DNA from: a virus
IMG/VR virus record: IMGVR_UViG_3300042327_000420
Span: 1-42,698 of that record
DNA: 42,698 bases
Direction: 5' to 3' (one strand)
Shown here: piece by piece, positions 1-8,414 of the stretch
Position numbering within the stretch: the stretch's first letter is position 1
Layout: every line of letters starts with the position of its first letter
The notes under the pieces: model-generated
Told to the model about the DNA's origin: nothing
The model's input: the letters and a program-made list of their open reading frames with translations, nothing else
Database searches by the model: none
Position numbers and translations under genes: made by a program

Positions 1-8
1 AAGGTGAA

Positions 9-638
9 GTGGTGAGCACTCTCCTAGTAAACATCCCATCTCAAGCTGTGTGGGTGCGCAAGGAGTATCTGCGCAACATGCAGGACGGCCACGGCGAGTT
101 TGTCAAAGGCGTGTGGGTGACGGCTAAGTCTATTTCTGGTCGAGCCCTGTACTTTGAGACGTACCTTCCAGAGTACGGTGCCTTCTTCGATAAGCTTCCG
201 ATTTCCGCTTTTGTGTCGAGGCCGCAAACGCCGACACCAGATTATCCGCTTTCTGATCTCCAGTTCTGGAACTGCATGGACTACGGCGTGGTGGCTATCT
301 GCAAACAGTTCATCGCCAGCATGCAGTACGAGGCGCGTCTGCGTAGCGGGGATACCGTGAAGGCGGAGTATCTATTCACGCTGGACAACTACCATCCAGA
401 CAACGACGTGGTCGACTGCGGCACGTCTGAGATCCCGTCTGAGCACAAGGCTATGAACGTCTTGGCTCTCGAGAACGGACAGTTCTGCGCCTACCCCAAT
501 AATCGGATGCGCGTGTACGACATCTCGCTGACGCCAGAAGTGGTCATTACTCCAGACTTCAAGGCGTCATCAGAATTCTTTGCAGTAGAAAACCACGACT
601 TTACACGCTATGGAGACGTGGACGAATACCACTACTGA
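9..638 (+). CDS. Conserved-looking phage protein of unknown function
   Basis: The product is 209 residues and I do not recognise the family. It is soluble, rich in aromatic residues and acidic, with no signal peptide, membrane segment or obvious catalytic motif. GTG codons at 9 and 12 are both possible starts; the window edge hides most of the upstream ribosome-binding region, so the start is uncertain and could even lie further upstream. It is followed after 9 bases by a very small basic gene and then the lysis cassette, so it is read with the late genes. Third-position codon use matches the neighbouring late genes, which supports a real gene. Confidence 0.75.
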   Translation: MVSTLLVNIPSQAVWVRKEYLRNMQDGHGEFVKGVWVTAKSISGRALYFETYLPEYGAFFDKLPISAFVSRPQTPTPDYPLSDLQFWNCMDYGVVAICKQFIASMQYEARLRSGDTVKAEYLFTLDNYHPDNDVVDCGTSEIPSEHKAMNVLALENGQFCAYPNNRMRVYDISLTPEVVITPDFKASSEFFAVENHDFTRYGDVDEYHY

Positions 639-647
639 GGTGCAGCC

Positions 648-800
648 ATGAAGAAAGTATGGGACAAGCCAAATCCAAAGAAGAAGTCGACGCCACTGAC
701 TGACGGTCAGAAGGCAAGCGCTAAGGCTGCAGCTAAGAAGGCGGGTCGTCCGTATCCAAATCTCGTGGACAACATGCGAGCGGCACGAAAGAAAAAATAA
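648..800 (+). CDS. Small basic phage protein (50 aa)
   Basis: A 50-residue lysine- and alanine-rich protein beginning MKKVWDKPNPKKK and ending RAARKKK. The motif AGRPYPNLVDN in the centre matches a short basic protein that I recall as common in podovirus genomes, usually next to structural or lysis genes; its role is not known to me. ATG at 648 follows GAGGTGCAGCC, giving a GAGG Shine-Dalgarno. The stop overlaps the start of the endolysin gene in a TAATG arrangement, so the two are probably translationally coupled. Its charge would suit binding nucleic acid or an acidic partner, which is inference. Confidence 0.7.
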   Translation: MKKVWDKPNPKKKSTPLTDGQKASAKAAAKKAGRPYPNLVDNMRAARKKK

Positions 801-1273
801 TGTGGATGAAGACTGCTAGGGAGTCTATCGGCCTAAAGGAAGTCGCTGGCCCAAAACACAATACGAAGATTCAGGCGTGGCTCGCTAAGCTTGGTGCTTG
901 GTGGCGCGATGATGAGACCCCTTGGTGCGGCACGTTCGTTGCCCACTGCCTGCGTGAAGCAGGGCATCCCATTCCTCAGCATTGGTATCGCGCACTGGCG
1001 TGGAAGGATTATGGCTCCAACCTGCGTCCTACTCATGTATGTGAAGGCGCAATCCTAGTCTTTGCTCGAGAGGGTGGCGGTCACGTTGGATTTTATGTAG
1101 GCGAGGACCGCTTCTACTACCGTGTACTGGGCGGTAACCAGAAGAACACCGTCAACGTGATGCGCATTGCCAAGAACCGCTGTGTAGCGATCCGCTGGCC
1201 GAAGGGCGTACCGGTGACCGGCGGTCCTGTCCACGTAGCTTCCAATGCTCCAGTGTCGGACAACGAGGCATGA
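800..1273 (+). CDS. Endolysin, CHAP/NlpC-P60-like (TIGR02594-type)
   Basis: The 157-residue product looks like a cysteine-peptidase amidase/endopeptidase that cuts peptidoglycan at the end of infection. The N-terminal part carries the ARESIGLKEVAGP opening typical of this family, the catalytic cysteine in PWCGTFVAHC (Cys43) and the catalytic histidine in GGGHVGFYVG (His95). Residues past about 130 form a short proline/valine-rich tail. There is no signal peptide, so release across the inner membrane must rely on a holin. The gene starts at ATG 800, overlapping the previous stop, and its own stop overlaps the holin start by ATGA, the normal arrangement of a lysis cassette. The exact bond cleaved cannot be told from sequence. 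Confidence 0.88.
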   Translation: MWMKTARESIGLKEVAGPKHNTKIQAWLAKLGAWWRDDETPWCGTFVAHCLREAGHPIPQHWYRALAWKDYGSNLRPTHVCEGAILVFAREGGGHVGFYVGEDRFYYRVLGGNQKNTVNVMRIAKNRCVAIRWPKGVPVTGGPVHVASNAPVSDNEA

Positions 1274-1524
1274 GCCTGAAGCAGCGCCTTCTGGACTTCG
1301 AAGCCGTAGCGCTGTGCGTGATCCGCAAGTGGTGGAGGCCTATGACCTGCATCTGGATTGCGGGAACTATGGCGGTGCATGGCGTCGTCGCTCCGCTGTA
1401 CATGCTCTTTGCAAAAGGTGAGGCTCCCAGTGATATGACTGGGCTGTCTCTATTGGTTACCGCCATTGCCGCTGCGTTTGCTGTGAGGGAATGGGGCAAG
1501 ATTAAGGGGTCAGGAAATGATTGA
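1270..1524 (+). CDS. Holin with two or three membrane segments
   Basis: An 84-residue membrane protein. Hydrophobic stretches at about residues 27-47 (CIWIAGTMAVHGVVAPLY) and 57-75 (TGLSLLVTAIAAAFAVREW) are separated by a short polar loop (AKGEAPSD), and the C-terminus is short and charged. An amphipathic segment precedes the first helix. This fits a class II or 3TM-type holin that permeabilises the inner membrane at a set time. It overlaps the endolysin stop by 4 bases and the i-spanin start by 8 bases, so position strongly supports the call. No dual-start motif is obvious. Confidence 0.8.
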   Translation: MSLKQRLLDFEAVALCVIRKWWRPMTCIWIAGTMAVHGVVAPLYMLFAKGEAPSDMTGLSLLVTAIAAAFAVREWGKIKGSGND

Positions 1525-1867
1525 GGCGTTGAGGGTTGCGTGGAGTTTCCGCCGATTTTTTGGGTACGCCATTCTTGTGGCCGTCATCGGCTGGTTGTGG
1601 GTGTCCAACGCTGGGCTTGAGAATGATCTCCTCAAGCAGAAGATCCGCTACACAGACTTGACTGCTCAGGTCGAAAAGCAGAATGCGCAGATCGATGCGT
1701 ACAAAGCAGTTGAAAAAAAATCGGCTGCTGCCGCAGAGAAGGCGCTCAAGGAGGCTCGCGTCGTGGAGAAGTGGCACGCCGGTAAGGCAACCCGCATCCT
1801 CGTGTCAGTGCCGACCAACAGCGATGAATGCATTGCGGCCCTCGAGCTACTGAAGGAGTACCAGTAA
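1517..1867 (+). CDS. Inner-membrane spanin (Rz-like)
   Basis: A 116-residue protein with one N-terminal signal anchor at about residues 14-31 (FFGYAILVAVIGWLWVSN), then a long charged periplasmic stretch predicted to be coiled coil (residues 32-90, rich in Lys, Glu, Ala and Gln). This is the layout of Rz-type i-spanins, which bridge to an outer-membrane lipoprotein and fuse the two membranes in the last step of lysis. The ATG at 1517 overlaps the holin end, preceded by GGGGTCAGGAA. The following gene is a short lipoprotein starting on the stop codon of this one, the expected o-spanin partner. Confidence 0.85.
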   Translation: MIEALRVAWSFRRFFGYAILVAVIGWLWVSNAGLENDLLKQKIRYTDLTAQVEKQNAQIDAYKAVEKKSAAAAEKALKEARVVEKWHAGKATRILVSVPTNSDECIAALELLKEYQ

Positions 1868-2115
1868 TGCGTACATTAGCCCTGCTCCCAGTCCTGCTCT
1901 TGCTTGGCTGTGCGTCCAAGCCGCCAATTGAAATCAAGATCCCAGTGGCTGTGCCTTGCATCAAGGAGCAGCCGGTCGCTCCGATCTATCCGACAGTCGC
2001 AGAAAGCGCTGGAATATTCGAAAGAGTGAAGGTACTGCTTGCTGAGCGTGAACTCCGCAAGGGGTACGAAGCTAAATTAACGGCCATGTTGGCCGCTTGT
2101 GGAGAAATCAAATGA
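1867..2115 (+). CDS. Outer-membrane lipoprotein spanin (Rz1-like)
   Basis: An 82-residue lipoprotein precursor: MRTLALLPVLLLLGC is a type II signal peptide with lipobox LLGC, so the mature protein starts at Cys15. The mature part begins with a Pro-rich segment (SKPPIEIKIPVAVP) and ends with a short helical region containing another Cys near the C-terminus. It would be the o-spanin partner of the preceding Rz-like protein. I start it at ATG 1867, which overlaps the i-spanin TAA; an in-frame start at 1828 would bury the signal peptide behind 13 residues and is rejected. The GAAGGAG sequence just upstream is a strong Shine-Dalgarno. The separated, rather than embedded, Rz/Rz1 layout implies a Gram-negative host. 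Confidence 0.85.
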   Translation: MRTLALLPVLLLLGCASKPPIEIKIPVAVPCIKEQPVAPIYPTVAESAGIFERVKVLLAERELRKGYEAKLTAMLAACGEIK

Positions 2116-2276
2116 AGAAGCCAATGCCGTTCATGGGTAAAGAATCCAAGATGGAAGAAAAGATGGAAAAGAAAAAGGGCGGTAAAGCCGCTTACGCCAA
2201 GGGTGAGAAGAAAGAATCCAAGGCCAAGGACATGGCAGGCAAGATGAAGATGCTCATGAAGGCAAAGAAGAAGTAG
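2112..2276 (+). CDS. Lysine-rich small protein (54 aa)
   Basis: A 54-residue, very basic protein (MKKPMPFMGKESK at the start, KMKMLMKAKKK at the end), with many Lys and Met and almost no hydrophobic core. ATG at 2112 overlaps the stop of the o-spanin by ATGA, so it is translationally coupled to the lysis genes. I do not recognise a family with certainty; short Lys/Met-rich proteins of this type recur in podoviruses near structural genes. A role in binding DNA or packaging can only be guessed. Confidence 0.6.
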   Translation: MKKPMPFMGKESKMEEKMEKKKGGKAAYAKGEKKESKAKDMAGKMKMLMKAKKK

Positions 2277-2292
2277 GTAAGAAAGTGGACGG

Positions 2293-2757
2293 GTGCAGCG
2301 CCTCTGCACCTCCTGCGGCCACTTGAAGCCCCAATCAGAGTACCGCCTGAATCCCATGACTGGGCGGTACTCTGCTCGCTGCGCGTCATGCCCACCTGCG
2401 CGACGTCACAGCAAATATGATTCCGTTGAGGCCTACCTCAAGCACCGCTATCTAGATGCAAAGCGAAGAACAAAAGGCGGTGGGTGCGCATCAGATTGTT
2501 TCACGCTTGCTCACTTGCTAGAGCTCCTCGAGAAACAAGACGGGCGCTGCGCGGTTACCCGTAAAGTCTTTACATTCGGCGGTGATGGCGCAGGCACCAA
2601 CGTCAGCATTGACCGGATAGATTCAAATAAACCTTATGCCGCCGACAACGTAAGGCTTGTTTGCTCTGCCGTAAATTACATGAAGCACAGAATGAACGAC
2701 GATGAGTTGGTCGACTGGTGCTTGGATATCGTTAAAGGTGTTGGTTCGTGGAAATAG
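2293..2757 (+). CDS. HNH-type endonuclease with N-terminal Cys4 element
   Basis: A 154-residue protein. The N-terminus has paired cysteines (CTSCGH at 5-10 and CASC at about 30-33), a likely zinc ribbon. The second half resembles phage HNH nucleases that lack the classic spelling: GRCAVTRKVF, then VSIDRIDSNKPYAADN and VRLVCSAVNYMK, where the Asp/Asn-rich strand-helix unit would form the beta-beta-alpha metal site. HNH genes beside the large terminase are known in many phages to aid packaging cleavage; here the terminase starts inside the last codons of this gene, consistent with such a role. The start is a GTG at 2293 after a purine-rich stretch. It could instead be a homing-type insertion. 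Confidence 0.72.
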   Translation: MQRLCTSCGHLKPQSEYRLNPMTGRYSARCASCPPARRHSKYDSVEAYLKHRYLDAKRRTKGGGCASDCFTLAHLLELLEKQDGRCAVTRKVFTFGGDGAGTNVSIDRIDSNKPYAADNVRLVCSAVNYMKHRMNDDELVDWCLDIVKGVGSWK

Positions 2758-4334
2758 AGGAAATCGCGAAGAAGCTGATGGGGGACTTCCCCATGTACGC
2801 AAAGAACGTGCTGCGCATTGTCGACAAGAAGAGCGAGATCAAGCCGTTCAAGCTCAATCGCGGTCAGCTCATCCTGCACGATAAGCTCGAGACGCAGCTA
2901 GCAGAAACCGGTCGCATTCGAGCTCTGGTCATTAAAGGTCGCCAGATGGGGATCTCCACCTACGTGGAAGGCCGCTTCTACTGGAAGACCACCAAGACCA
3001 AGAACGCCAACGCCTTCGTGCTCTCTCACCTTGCTGAGTCCACCACCGCCATCTTCCGCATGGTCAAGTTCTTCTACGACAACGCGGCTCACCCAATCTT
3101 TAAGCCAGCCCTGAAGTCGAGCACCACCACATCGCTTGAGTTCGACAAGCTGAATTCCCAGTATCGTATTGGTACTGCGCGATCCACAAACATTGGTCGC
3201 GGTATGACAAACCGCTACGTGCATGCATCTGAGGCAGCATTCTATCCAAACAGTGGCGAGATTGTGGCAGGCCTGCTGCAGTCTGTCCCCGCCGAAAACT
3301 CCGAAGTTATCGTTGAGTCCACGGCGAACGGCGCAGGCGGCTGGTTCTACGAACAGGTGATGAAGGCGCTAAGAGGAGACAGCGACTGGATCGTTATCTT
3401 TATCCCGTGGTTCTGGCTTCCAGAGTACGAGAAGAAGTGCGATCCGTATTTCGCCGTCACGGCAGAGGAAGCAAAGCTCGCTGCGCTATACAGCCTCTCG
3501 AACGAGAAGCTGAACTGGCGGCGGTCGAAGATAGACGAGCTTGGATCTCTGGATCTATTCAAGCAGGAGTATCCCTGCACGCCAGAGGAAGCATTCCTGT
3601 TCTCTGGCCGCAGCTTCGTTGAAGAAGACTGCCTCATGGACGCGGAGCGTAACTGCTACACACCAGAAGTGGAGGGTAGTTTCAAGGATGGCAACATCAC
3701 GCCACACGAAAAAGGATCCTACAAGCAGTGGATCAAGCGCATCGATCCAGATGAGCGGTACTGCATCGGCGTCGACGTCGCTGAAGGGCTGGCGCATGGA
3801 GACTACACAGTGGCTCAGGTGCTGGATTCGCTTGGTAGGCAGGTCGCGACGTGGCACTTGCACATTGATCCATACGAATTGGGTGACCAGCTCGCCGCAT
3901 TGGGCAAGATGTTCAACCGCGCCTACATTATTCCTGAGCGAAACAACCACGGTCTGACCACAATCCGCCGCATGCAGGATTTAGGTTACCCCAATCTTTA
4001 TGTTGAACACACAGTCGATGATGCGTATGCAGACAGAATGACTAAGCGTGCAGGTTTTTATACGTCCAGTAAGACAAAACCATTGATCATCGATAACCTC
4101 GCTGCACTTTTGCGTAAGCGCGATAGTGGAATAGCAGACGTAGAACTTGTAAAAGAGTTGCGTAATTACGTCATTGATGACAAAGGCATTACGAATGCTA
4201 AGTCGGGTTGCTTTGATGACAGAGTAATGTCATATGCAATAGCTCTATTCGGGCTTAACTCGATGCCGCGTAACCGCAAGTCAAAGATTGCGGCCACAAG
4301 GTACGAGCCGTTCGATAGCGTCGTGGGGTATTGA
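2748..4334 (+). CDS. terL: Terminase large subunit
   Basis: A 528-residue packaging motor/nuclease. The ATPase half contains a deviant Walker A KGRQMGIST (63-71), a Walker B/catalytic region around RYVHASEAAFY, and the coupling motif VIVESTANG. The C-terminal RNase H-like nuclease has the first metal-binding aspartate in CIGVDVAEG (Asp343) and the late acidic pair in CFDDRVMSYAIALF (Asp490/491), as expected for TerL. The length is normal for the family. The GTG start at 2748 lies within the end of the HNH gene, with AAAGGTG a few bases ahead. No small terminase is recognisable upstream inside the window; it may lie before base 1 or be one of the unrecognised genes. Confidence 0.93.
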   Translation: MEIEEIAKKLMGDFPMYAKNVLRIVDKKSEIKPFKLNRGQLILHDKLETQLAETGRIRALVIKGRQMGISTYVEGRFYWKTTKTKNANAFVLSHLAESTTAIFRMVKFFYDNAAHPIFKPALKSSTTTSLEFDKLNSQYRIGTARSTNIGRGMTNRYVHASEAAFYPNSGEIVAGLLQSVPAENSEVIVESTANGAGGWFYEQVMKALRGDSDWIVIFIPWFWLPEYEKKCDPYFAVTAEEAKLAALYSLSNEKLNWRRSKIDELGSLDLFKQEYPCTPEEAFLFSGRSFVEEDCLMDAERNCYTPEVEGSFKDGNITPHEKGSYKQWIKRIDPDERYCIGVDVAEGLAHGDYTVAQVLDSLGRQVATWHLHIDPYELGDQLAALGKMFNRAYIIPERNNHGLTTIRRMQDLGYPNLYVEHTVDDAYADRMTKRAGFYTSSKTKPLIIDNLAALLRKRDSGIADVELVKELRNYVIDDKGITNAKSGCFDDRVMSYAIALFGLNSMPRNRKSKIAATRYEPFDSVVGY

Positions 4335-6367
4335 TGTACGAAGACGAGATAGAAGACGAAGAAAATGGAGAATTCGCACCAGTAGAGAAACGTGAGGAAG
4401 ACCTTGAAGAGTTTCAGGGTCTGGGTCCGCGTCTGCAATCTTTGTTCACTGAGTACAAAGACGCCCGTAATGACATTGAGGATGAGTGGCTCTCGAGTTT
4501 CCGCCAATTTTTGGGGGAATATGACCCCGACGTCCTCGCCAAACTAACCGGTACACGCTCGAAAGTATTCGTCGGCCTCACCCGCACTAAGGTGATGTCG
4601 GCGTTTTCGCGTCTGGTCGACCTTCTGTTCCAGAGTGGTCAGGACTTCTACAGCATCGATCCCACAGCAATACCTGAGCTGGATCCGCTCGAGATGGCTG
4701 CGATCACCAAAGAGGCCACTGCTGAAATTATGCAGGCGTCTGGTGCAGCTTCGCCGACAATGGTTCTCGATATCATCAATGAGCGTCGCGATGAGCTCAT
4801 GGATCAAGTGCGTGATGAGGTTCGACGCCGCGCCAAGCTAGCTGCTTCTGAAATGACCATCCTTGTTCGCGATCAACTTGGCGAAGCCAATGCTGAGCAG
4901 AAGATCAAGGAAGCCATCATGGAATCCTGCATCTTCGGCACCGGCTGTATCAAGGGCGGCACCGTTAGAATCGAGCGCAACAAGCGCTGGAAGCGTAGCT
5001 ACGTCAACGGCGTGCAGGCGCACTCTCTTACTGTCGTCGAGCAGGTCAAGCCGGACATCGAATCGGTATCGATTTTCGACATATATCCAGATCCTTACGC
5101 GACATCGAACGAAGACCTTCATGGTTTGTTCCGCCGCCACGTTCTTACCCGCCGCCAATTCCGCGACCTGCGTGACCTTGACGGCTTCGACAGCGATGCG
5201 ATTGAGGAGATCCTCTCCGACAGTCCTCGCGGCAACCACGTTGAAGAAGACCACGAGCGCATCCGTCGTGAAGTCGCCAACATCAAGCTGCAGTCTGGAC
5301 CAAACAACCGGTTTGAAGTGCTCGAGTACTGGGGCTCAATCAACGGCACCGACCTTCTCGAGGCAGGCGCAGAGCTCCCAGATGGCTCTGAAGAAGACGA
5401 CGACTACGACGCAAACATTTGGATCTGTGCTGGCAAGGTTATTCGCGCCACGCTGAACCCGATTCCGGATGGCCGTATTCCTTACAACTGCTTCCCATAC
5501 GAGCGTAACCCGCACCAGTTCTGGGGTACAGGCGTACCTCGCATGATGCGCGACTCGCAGTCGACGATGAACGCAGCGACCCGCATCTTCATCGACAACA
5601 TGGCGATCTCCTCTGGCCCAATGGTCGAAGTCAACATGGACTTCCTCGAGGCCGGTGAGGATCCAACCGATCTCCATCCTTGGAAAGTCTTCCTGCGTAG
5701 TGGCGGCGATCCCAACGCTCCTGCCGTCCGCTTTAACCAGCCGGTGGCAAACGCCAATGGACTGACCAGCATCATCGAGATGTTCCGCAAGTTTGCTGAC
5801 GAGACGACCTCTTTGCCGTCATACACGCACGGTGATGCAGGCCAGCAGCTCAACAAGACAGCTACTGGCATGTCCATCCTGATGGGTAACGCCAACGTCG
5901 CGCTGAAGTCGACATTAAAGAACGTCGACGACTACCTAATCATTCCTCTGATTCAGTCTCTGTACCACTGGAACATGGAGTGGAGCGACAACGAGAAGGC
6001 CAAGGGCGATCTCAATGTGACTGCTCGAGGCAGTACTTCACTCATTCAGCGTGAAGTTCGCTCGCAACGCCTGCTGCAATTTATGTCTTTGATAAGTAAT
6101 CCTATGGATGTTGCTATAACAAAACGTAAAGAGTTGCTAACGGAGATTGCAAAGAGTATGGACATCAATCCAGACGAAGTAATCAAGACTGACAAGGAGC
6201 TGCAAATTGAAGCGCAAGCACAACAGCAGCAGATGCTCGCCGCAAGCGGCGCAGGCGGTGATCCAACTGGCGGCGCAGCCCCAGTGGAAGGACTTGATGA
6301 CCTTTCTAATGGAGCGGCTGGAGGCTTGCAGGGACAAGTTGGAGACCGTTCCGGACCACAGATTTGA
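4334..6367 (+). CDS. Portal (head-tail connector) protein
   Basis: A 677-residue portal, close in size to the P22 portal and larger than that of T7. It opens with an acidic segment, then a mixed alpha/beta body, a central region WICAGKVIRATLNPIPDGR followed by PYNCFPYERNPHQFWGTG, which is typical of podovirus portal clip and wing regions, and a Gln-rich C-terminus (QIEAQAQQQQM) that may form the barrel or a flexible tail. It follows TerL directly (TGATG overlap; ATG 4334 is preferred over TTG 4331) and precedes scaffold and capsid genes. Twelve copies would form the DNA channel, known from the family. The final 70 bases overlap a small gene in another frame. Confidence 0.9.
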   Translation: MYEDEIEDEENGEFAPVEKREEDLEEFQGLGPRLQSLFTEYKDARNDIEDEWLSSFRQFLGEYDPDVLAKLTGTRSKVFVGLTRTKVMSAFSRLVDLLFQSGQDFYSIDPTAIPELDPLEMAAITKEATAEIMQASGAASPTMVLDIINERRDELMDQVRDEVRRRAKLAASEMTILVRDQLGEANAEQKIKEAIMESCIFGTGCIKGGTVRIERNKRWKRSYVNGVQAHSLTVVEQVKPDIESVSIFDIYPDPYATSNEDLHGLFRRHVLTRRQFRDLRDLDGFDSDAIEEILSDSPRGNHVEEDHERIRREVANIKLQSGPNNRFEVLEYWGSINGTDLLEAGAELPDGSEEDDDYDANIWICAGKVIRATLNPIPDGRIPYNCFPYERNPHQFWGTGVPRMMRDSQSTMNAATRIFIDNMAISSGPMVEVNMDFLEAGEDPTDLHPWKVFLRSGGDPNAPAVRFNQPVANANGLTSIIEMFRKFADETTSLPSYTHGDAGQQLNKTATGMSILMGNANVALKSTLKNVDDYLIIPLIQSLYHWNMEWSDNEKAKGDLNVTARGSTSLIQREVRSQRLLQFMSLISNPMDVAITKRKELLTEIAKSMDINPDEVIKTDKELQIEAQAQQQQMLAASGAGGDPTGGAAPVEGLDDLSNGAAGGLQGQVGDRSGPQI

Positions 6368-6452
6368 TCAAGGTAGAGCTGCAGAGTTGCGCTTCATCCT
6401 TGAACTAGAAGATACCGCACAAGCGGTTTTGAGCGCGAAGACGACCTCGTAA
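6297..6452 (+). CDS. Small phage protein overlapping the portal 3' end
   Basis: A short acidic helical protein (MTFLMERLEACRDKLE at the start, LRFILELEDTAQAVL near the end). It overlaps the portal C-terminus in another frame. I chose ATG 6297 because GTGGAAGG lies 5 bases ahead, a good Shine-Dalgarno; GTG 6258 (64 aa) and TTG 6207 (81 aa) are in-frame alternatives, and the residues upstream of 6297 (AAQPQWKDL) do look protein-like. Small proteins of this helical type often sit between portal and scaffold genes in podoviruses, but their role is unknown to me. Confidence 0.6.
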   Translation: MTFLMERLEACRDKLETVPDHRFDQGRAAELRFILELEDTAQAVLSAKTTS

Positions 6453-6516
6453 GAGACACCCGTCTTCTAAACGAAACGCGGACACTCCGTAGCGGACCCG
6501 CAAACATTGGTGAGAT

Positions 6517-7431
6517 ATGAAGGTAGACCCTGAGAAGCTTGAGCAAGAAGCCGACGAACTTTTGAAACAGATGATGGCAGAGCAGGACGGACCGGAGAAT
6601 CAGCAGAAGGCTGAAGAGACCGACACCCCGCCGCAGCCAGAGGAAGATGAAAACCCACCCGTAGAATCGACGGACACTGGGGAAGACGGCGAAGAGATTC
6701 CACAGGAAGAAGATCGCGGCGATCAAGATCCTGATGAAAGCGACGCTGACCTGCAACAGCAGATCAAACTCGCTAACGAGCGTATCAAGAATGCTCAGGC
6801 TCGAATGACAAAGGCGACGCAAGAAGCGGCGGATTTGCGCAAAGAAGTAATCGCGCTACGTCAGCAGAATGCGGAGCTGAGCTCTGAACTGGCAAATGCC
6901 CAGCACAGAGGAGACGGTGAAGATGATGATCTGAAAACCCTCGCTGAGGAATATCCAGACATCGCTGCACCGCTTCTGAAGAAGCTGGCAAAGCTAGAAC
7001 AGACAGTCACACAGTATAGGGACCAAGTTAAAACGACTGAAAGTCAGAGCACTCTTAACGAGCACTTTGACACCATCCGCGAGTCGCACCCTGACATGGA
7101 CGATATCGTCACGTCAGATGACTTTGTTGGATGGTTAGAGCGTCAGACGCCTGTATGGCAGCGTGTAGCCAATGACGGCAGCGCCCATGAGGTAGTCGAG
7201 CTTATCAATCGTTATAAGGAAGTCTTCGATACACAGCCGCAACAGCCGGTCTCAAAGGTTGAGAAGGCGCGACGGGTTGCAGAACCCACGCTCCCCAAAG
7301 CCCGACGACCGGACCCAAGCTCGGGCAAGCGAATTTGGAGCCGCCAAGAGATCACCCGTATGCCACTCGATGAATTCGAGCGACGTTCGGCAGAGATCGA
7401 TCAGGCGTATCTGGATGGACGAGTCCGTTAG
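6517..7431 (+). CDS. Capsid scaffolding protein
   Basis: A 304-residue, highly acidic and hydrophilic protein. Residues 1-80 are Glu/Asp/Pro/Gln-rich and disordered; about 80-170 are coiled coil (LQQQIKLANERIKNAQ, then VIALRQQNAELSSELA); the C-terminal part is basic-rich (VEKARRVAEPTLPKARRP), as expected for the end of a scaffold that touches coat protein. Position between portal and major capsid genes is the standard podovirus place for scaffold. ATG 6517 has GGTGAG at the right distance. Scaffold directs procapsid assembly and then exits. No protease domain is visible. Confidence 0.88.
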   Translation: MKVDPEKLEQEADELLKQMMAEQDGPENQQKAEETDTPPQPEEDENPPVESTDTGEDGEEIPQEEDRGDQDPDESDADLQQQIKLANERIKNAQARMTKATQEAADLRKEVIALRQQNAELSSELANAQHRGDGEDDDLKTLAEEYPDIAAPLLKKLAKLEQTVTQYRDQVKTTESQSTLNEHFDTIRESHPDMDDIVTSDDFVGWLERQTPVWQRVANDGSAHEVVELINRYKEVFDTQPQQPVSKVEKARRVAEPTLPKARRPDPSSGKRIWSRQEITRMPLDEFERRSAEIDQAYLDGRVR

Positions 7432-7462
7432 TTCAATCCTGTTGTAATAAGGTCAATTTAAC

Positions 7463-8323
7463 ATGCCTGCTTTTCCTACCGCTGGTTCAAACTCCGCTGC
7501 GAACTTCATTCCTGAAATTTTCTCGAAGAAGCTTCAAGCGAAGTTTTATGCCTCGTCAGTACTCCCCTCGATCTCGAACACCGACTATGAAGGTGAAATC
7601 TCGGGTCAGGGTAACAAGGTAAACATCCGCACCGTTCCTAACGTCACTGTAGGCGACTACACTGGCTCAGTTTCGTATGCTGATGTCACCACCCAAGTTG
7701 TCGAACTGAACATCGACAAGGCGAAGTCGTATGCCTTCAAGGTAGACGACATCCTCAAGGTTCAGGCCGACATCGCATTCCAGAATGAAGCATCGAAGGA
7801 TGCTGCTGAGCAGATGCGTATTGCTGTTGAGACCGACGTTCTCGGCAACATCCCTACCGCTGCAACGACCATTTTGGACAAGGCATCGGTTTCAGAAACA
7901 ACCCTTCTGAACCACATCCTCGAAGCTGGCCGCAAGCTGGACGAATTGAACATCCCTGATTCGGATCGTTTCCTCGTTCTCTCGCCTCTCTACATCGAGA
8001 TGTTGAAGAAGTCGGAACTGCGTCAAGCTTACTTGACCGGTGACGCTGCTTCGCCACTCCGCAACGGTAAGGTTGGTCAGGTTGACCGCTTCACCATCTA
8101 TCAGTCGAACTTGCTTTCGATTGGTTCGGGCGGCGACGCTGGCAAGACGTTCTGCCTTGCTGGTCACCCTAAAGCTACCTGCTTCGCTTCGCAGTTCGTG
8201 AAGACCGAAACAGTTCGCTTGACCGACACGTTCGGCGACGGCATTCGCGGTCTGAAGGTTTACGGTTACAAGGTCGTTGTTCCTAACGCCCTCGTCACCA
8301 TGAAGCTCAAGACGACTGCCTAA
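7463..8323 (+). CDS. Major capsid protein (HK97-type fold)
   Basis: A 286-residue coat protein following the scaffold. Features include a short N-terminal arm (NFIPEIFSKKLQAKFY), then VGDYTGSVSYADVTTQVVEL, a spine-helix region (QNEASKDAAEQMRIAVETD) and a C-terminal domain with KVGQVDRFTIYQSNLL and FVKTETVRLTDTFGDGIRGL, which closes with the strand YGYKVVVPNAL typical of HK97-like coats. The length suits a small icosahedral head. The start ATG 7463 has TAAGG upstream. A tetraloop hairpin directly after the stop probably limits transcription of downstream genes, giving the excess of coat mRNA seen in many phages. Confidence 0.92.
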   Translation: MPAFPTAGSNSAANFIPEIFSKKLQAKFYASSVLPSISNTDYEGEISGQGNKVNIRTVPNVTVGDYTGSVSYADVTTQVVELNIDKAKSYAFKVDDILKVQADIAFQNEASKDAAEQMRIAVETDVLGNIPTAATTILDKASVSETTLLNHILEAGRKLDELNIPDSDRFLVLSPLYIEMLKKSELRQAYLTGDAASPLRNGKVGQVDRFTIYQSNLLSIGSGGDAGKTFCLAGHPKATCFASQFVKTETVRLTDTFGDGIRGLKVYGYKVVVPNALVTMKLKTTA

Positions 8324-8330
8324 TAGGATT

Positions 8331-8359
8331 GGGGCGGGGGAAACCTCGCCCCTCTCTTC
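8331..8359 (+). terminator. GAAA-tetraloop hairpin after the capsid gene
   Basis: A 9-bp stem GGGGCGGGG / CCTCGCCCC (one G-U pair) closed by a GAAA tetraloop lies 8 bases after the capsid stop, followed by TCTCTTC. The stem is very stable, but the following tract is pyrimidine-mixed, so it should be a partial terminator or a 3'-end protecting hairpin, as is usual after phage coat genes. Confidence 0.75.
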
Positions 8360-8414
8360 ATAGGTGAGGGCGGAGCAGATACCGCCCTCTACTCTGCAGA
8401 GAACGAGGTACACC

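Noticed and set aside
2702-2884. 60-codon frame over the start of terL
   Set aside because: Fully explained by the terminase and HNH frames; product is Arg/Gln-rich noise.
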